This document shows positions 24,391 to 26,154 of a stretch of 26,154 nucleotides of DNA, piece by piece. Where the stretch lies: positions 1 to 26,154 of the forward strand of contig CAADUC010000092.1 in NCBI GenBank assembly GCA_900752115.1. Direction: 5' to 3'. The first letter of the stretch is position 1. Each line of letters starts with the position of its first letter. Made by a program: the position numbers and the translations under genes. The notes beneath the pieces were generated by a model, which saw only the letters and a program-made list of their open reading frames with translations, was not told where the DNA came from and did no database searches. The DNA comes from Clostridia bacterium (GTDB lineage: Bacteria > Bacillota > Clostridia > Oscillospirales > Acutalibacteraceae).

Positions 24391-24462
24391 CGTGGAAAAC
24401 CGTGTGAGGACTGAGGAAAATCCGATCTTCGATGTGGAAAACCTTGTGGAAAGTGTGGAAAA
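24391..24462. repeat. Cluster of DnaA-box-like repeats
   Basis: Four copies of a TGTGGAAA-type word lie within 72 nt: CGTGGAAAA (24391), TGTGGAAAA (24433), TGTGGAAAG (24445) and TGTGGAAAA (24454). Two differ at one position from the DnaA box in its TGTGGATAA orientation; the other two differ at two positions. The words are also in phase with an open 45-codon frame (24362-24499) that has no ribosome site, so coding origin cannot be excluded. Confidence 0.4.
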
Positions 24463-24500
24463 ATTCGAAGAACATATTTTCCCGTTCAAAATTTTATAGC

Positions 24501-24516
24501 GTTATGTAAAGTAAAC
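24501..24516. promoter_or_regulatory. Second XRE-type site downstream of the ImmA gene
   Basis: On the minus strand this reads GTTTACTTTACATAAC, sharing its first ten bases with the site at 23416. It lies next to a TTGACT (24519-24524) and upstream of the tRNA promoter. Confidence 0.4.
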
Positions 24517-24575
24517 GCTTGACTTTTGCAGAATTGCGTCGAAAAATAAATTTGTTTCTCCCCCGCATTTTTCTC

Positions 24576-24604
24576 TTGCAATCCCTATAAAAATATGGTA
24601 AAAT
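24576..24604 (+). promoter_or_regulatory. Promoter of tRNA-Gly
   Basis: TTGCAA and TAAAAT are 17 nt apart, ending 28 nt before the mature tRNA. Confidence 0.65.
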
Positions 24605-24632
24605 GGCAAAGCATTCGATAGATTGCATCTTT

Positions 24633-24706
24633 GCGGGAGTAGTTCAATGGCAGAACATCAGCTTCCCAAGCTGAATACGGGGGTTCGATTCCCCTCTCCC
24701 GCTCCA
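24633..24706 (+). tRNA. tRNA-Gly (anticodon CCC), CCA encoded
   Basis: A full cloverleaf can be folded: acceptor GCGGGAG/CTCCCGC, D stem GTTC/GAAC, anticodon stem TCAGC/GCTGA with loop TTCCCAA (anticodon CCC), and T loop TTCGATT on a GGGGG/CCCCT stem. Discriminator T and the encoded CCA follow. It reads GGG codons. Confidence 0.95.
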
Positions 24707-24755
24707 CCAGGCTGAGCCTGGACGCACTTCGCGTCCTGTGTCCAGCCTTTTCTTT
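24707..24755 (+). terminator. Terminator of tRNA-Gly
   Basis: Nested inverted repeats (CCAGGC/GCCTGG, then GGACGC/GCGTCC, with GGCTG pairing to CAGCC) end in TTTTCTTTTG directly after the tRNA. Confidence 0.7.
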
Positions 24756-24805
24756 TGCTTGGCCGCTCGCGATTGGAGCGGTATCTATTTTGTTGCCGCC
24801 GCCCC

Positions 24806-24841
24806 AAAAAGGAAAGCAATCTTTGTGGCTGTTTCCTTTTT
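24806..24841. terminator. Orphan terminator-like hairpin
   Basis: Perfect 10-bp arms AAAAAGGAAA and TTTCCTTTTT surround a 16-nt loop. No gene ends here; it lies in the 567-nt non-coding stretch after the tRNA. Confidence 0.45.
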
Positions 24842-24887
24842 TTCAGAATACAGGGCAATCGAACCCTGAGAGGGTCTGAGCGTCAAG

Positions 24888-24912
24888 AAAACGTACCAGT
24901 GGTACGTTTTTT
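24888..24912. terminator. Second orphan terminator-like hairpin
   Basis: AAAACGTACC-AGT-GGTACGTTTT followed by TT is a perfect 10-bp hairpin with a T-run on either strand. It may be part of a dispersed intergenic repeat. Confidence 0.55.
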
Positions 24913-24975
24913 AGCGAAGAGGCGGGCAGCGGGGCCCCGCCCCGTGGGGAGTCCGCGCGCTGCGGCGCAGCCGCC

Positions 24976-25090
24976 TTCCCCTCTCCTGCTCCACCAGGCT
25001 GAGCCCGGGTCTCCGCTGCCGCTTCGGTCGGTGCTAATTCGCTCCCCGCTGGGGAGCCGCACCGCACTTCGCGTCCTGTGTCCGGCCTTT
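24976..25090 (+). repeat. Partial second copy of the tRNA-Gly 3' end and terminator
   Basis: Bases 24976-25005 repeat the tRNA 3' end and following sequence (24689-24718) with one change in 30. Bases 25063-25083 repeat 24723-24743 exactly. In this copy a 57-nt segment with a GCTCCCC/GGGGAGC hairpin replaces the 4 nt between the two blocks. The tRNA 5' half is absent, so this is not a working tRNA. Confidence 0.8.
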
Positions 25091-25212
25091 TTTGCCTCTT
25101 TACCATTCAGGAAAGCGAGAATTTTCCATTACGCTTCATGTATTTTACACCTGTTTGAAAGGAAAAGCATTAGCATAAGCTAATTTTTATATTTCTGGAA
25201 ATTTTTAAAAGG

Positions 25213-25254
25213 AACCGCCGGAAGCGGAGAAATTCTCCGTTTCCGGCGGTTTTT
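25213..25254 (-). terminator. Terminator of the surface-protein remnant
   Basis: Arms of about 18 bp (AACCGCCGGAAGCGGAGA against TCTCCGTTTCCGGCGGTT with one G-T pair) lie 20 nt after the TAA at 25274 on the minus strand, with T-rich flanks on both strands. Confidence 0.8.
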
Positions 25255-25273
25255 CCGAAATTTCTCTGTTTTG

Positions 25274-26042
25274 TTACGCGATCGTCGCCGTCGTCACGAC
25301 AACGTCGTTCGCGGAGAAGGTAGTCGAAGCACCGGTCGCGCCGACAGCCGTTACCTTGAAGAACCAGTCGTTCCCGCTGTTTCCGGTATACGCGACCGTG
25401 AAAGTTCGCGTTATTGCCCGTAAACACCGGACGGGAGGCGCTCGTCAACTTGAAGTGGTACGTCGCATTCCGCGCAACGGTGGACGGATGCGTCGTATCG
25501 GAGACAATGCCCGCCGTACCGACCGTCACGGTAAACGTTTCCTCGCCGAGGAAACGGGGCTCCCCTTCCCGAACTTCTGCGAGCGCCTCTGTGAGCGTAA
25601 CATATGTTTTTCCGCTGCCGGAGACAGCTTTTCCATTCTCCACAGCGCTCACCTGCGTGACGCACTCTCCAACATCTCCGGCCGTGCCGCCGATCACCGT
25701 CACGGAACCGGCGCCCTCTTTCTTTCGAGACTGTCCCGTCCACTGTGGAATCCAGGATGGAGACGCTGCCCGCGCCGCTGCTCGTAACATCGCCCTGAAC
25801 CGCAGTCTTGTCGGCCCTGACGGAACCGCCGACCGTATTCTTCACATCACCGCTGACCTCGAGGCTGGCGCCGGAAGTTTGATGGATGACATCGCCGAAA
25901 ATGTTGGTAACACCGACCAACGGGAGATACATTCCGTTCCGCCGCCGTTGCCCGGCGTGAGGATGGATTCAGTGACAAACACACGCATTGTTTCCGTGAA
26001 TGACCTTCTGCTCTCAACCGGGTCGAAAGGGAATCCTCTCAC
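25274..26042 (-). pseudogene. Frameshifted beta-rich surface-type protein
   Basis: Three minus-strand frames join into one Gly/Val/Ser/Thr-rich protein of about 255 aa. Upstream reads ILTPGNGGGT, then YLPLVGVTNIFGDVIHQTSG and SGDVKNTVGGSVRADK, then GAGSVTVIGGTAGDVGE, and finally FTVAYTGNSGNDWFFKVTAV to a TAA. The frame breaks near 25930-25940 (one base lost), at 25718-25725 (a duplicated AAAG) and at 25401-25403 (an extra T). The repeated SGDV, GDVTSSG and STVDGTV words suggest a beta-solenoid or adhesin-like fold. A GTG at 26042 with GGAGGG at 8 nt could be the old start, but no signal peptide follows. Sequencing error is possible. Function is unknown. Confidence 0.55.
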
Positions 26043-26054
26043 CTATGTTTCCCT

Positions 26055-26074
26055 CCAACCGAATGTGCGGTTGG
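26055..26074. repeat. Leader hairpin of the surface-protein remnant
   Basis: CCAACCG-N6-CGGTTGG is a perfect 7-bp inverted repeat that ends 12 nt before the possible GTG start and overlaps the GGAGGG ribosome site, which it could partly mask. Confidence 0.45.
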
Positions 26075-26122
26075 TGCAAGTGTTTTGAAACAGGTTTATT
26101 CTTCAAATTCGCATGGGTATGT

Positions 26123-26151
26123 AGTATACTGATAAAAACAAGAAGAGTAAA
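26123..26151 (-). promoter_or_regulatory. Candidate promoter of the surface-protein remnant
   Basis: On the minus strand TTTACT (26151-26146) and TATACT (26128-26123) are 17 nt apart, about 80 nt before the GTG at 26042. Confidence 0.5.
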
Positions 26152-26154
26152 CGT

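Noticed and set aside
24362..24499. 45-codon frame after the ImmA gene
   Set aside because: No ribosome binding site precedes its ATG; its Val-Glu repeats come from the TGTGGAAA words. Kept only as an alternative reading of the repeat cluster.
24755..25183. 142-codon frame downstream of the tRNA
   Set aside because: It crosses two terminator hairpins and the duplicated tRNA end, so it is non-coding sequence that happens to be open.
26141..26154. Third GTTTAC-type site at the window end
   Set aside because: The minus strand reads ACGTTTACTCTT, but only eight of ten bases match the XRE site word and no second half-site is present.

Overview
The window looks like a chromosomal segment of a Gram-positive, spore-forming anaerobe of the Oscillospiraceae/Ruminococcaceae type. 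Evidence read from the sequence: moderately high GC coding DNA, AGGAGG-type ribosome binding sites, frequent GTG/TTG starts, many intrinsic terminators, sporulation genes (a SpoIID protein and a SpoIIQ-like LytM protein), a Firmicutes-type LexA with a near-consensus LexA box, and clostridial-style HPr and liv genes. The species cannot be fixed from the window.

Layout. 1-5070: gap (GAPDH), a membrane protein of unknown function and citrate synthase, all on the minus strand, then plus-strand spoIID. 5220-10275: a minus-strand branched-chain amino acid ABC operon (livJ-livH-livM-livG-livF) with a clear sigma-A promoter and two hairpins between livJ and livH. 10460-19270: a minus-strand cell-surface polymer region, with an MBOAT acyltransferase and DHHW protein, then HPr and enzyme I of a PTS, then a polyprenyl glycosylphosphotransferase, an EpsG-type polymerase and a GT4 glycosyltransferase. 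19320-20680: a nitrilase-family amidase overlapping a VOC protein. 20736-21590: a SpoIIQ-like M23 protein behind an exact sigma-F promoter match. 21720-22935: orphan terminator, possible small gene or RNA, then lexA. 22935-24520: a 74-aa acidic protein, an XRE repressor and an ImmA/IrrE protease, with a matching 16-bp site at either end of the regulator-protease pair. 24390-25260: DnaA-box-like repeats, tRNA-Gly(CCC), a partial duplication of the tRNA 3' end plus terminator, and several orphan hairpins. 25274-26151: a frameshifted beta-rich surface-type protein, read as a pseudogene.

How genes work together. GAPDH and citrate synthase belong to central metabolism, and Liv imports branched-chain amino acids. 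The MBOAT/DHHW pair probably acylates an extracytoplasmic glycan, possibly the one made by the EpsG/glycosylphosphotransferase/GT4 set; the PTS pair sits between these two halves. SpoIID and SpoIIQ-like act in engulfment during sporulation. LexA controls SOS, and the neighbouring XRE-ImmA pair is a second, protease-controlled switch candidate.

Most interesting points: (1) enzyme I keeps the phosphorylated His and Cys but has lost or changed the Mg-PEP ligands (Asp to Gly, Glu to Asp, GGDK missing), and its HPr partner lacks Ser46 and Pro18; (2) the exact sigma-F promoter at the SpoIIQ-like gene; (3) the XRE-ImmA module with paired sites; (4) the tRNA-Gly 3'-end duplication; (5) a perfect 12-bp inverted repeat just upstream of the citrate synthase promoter.
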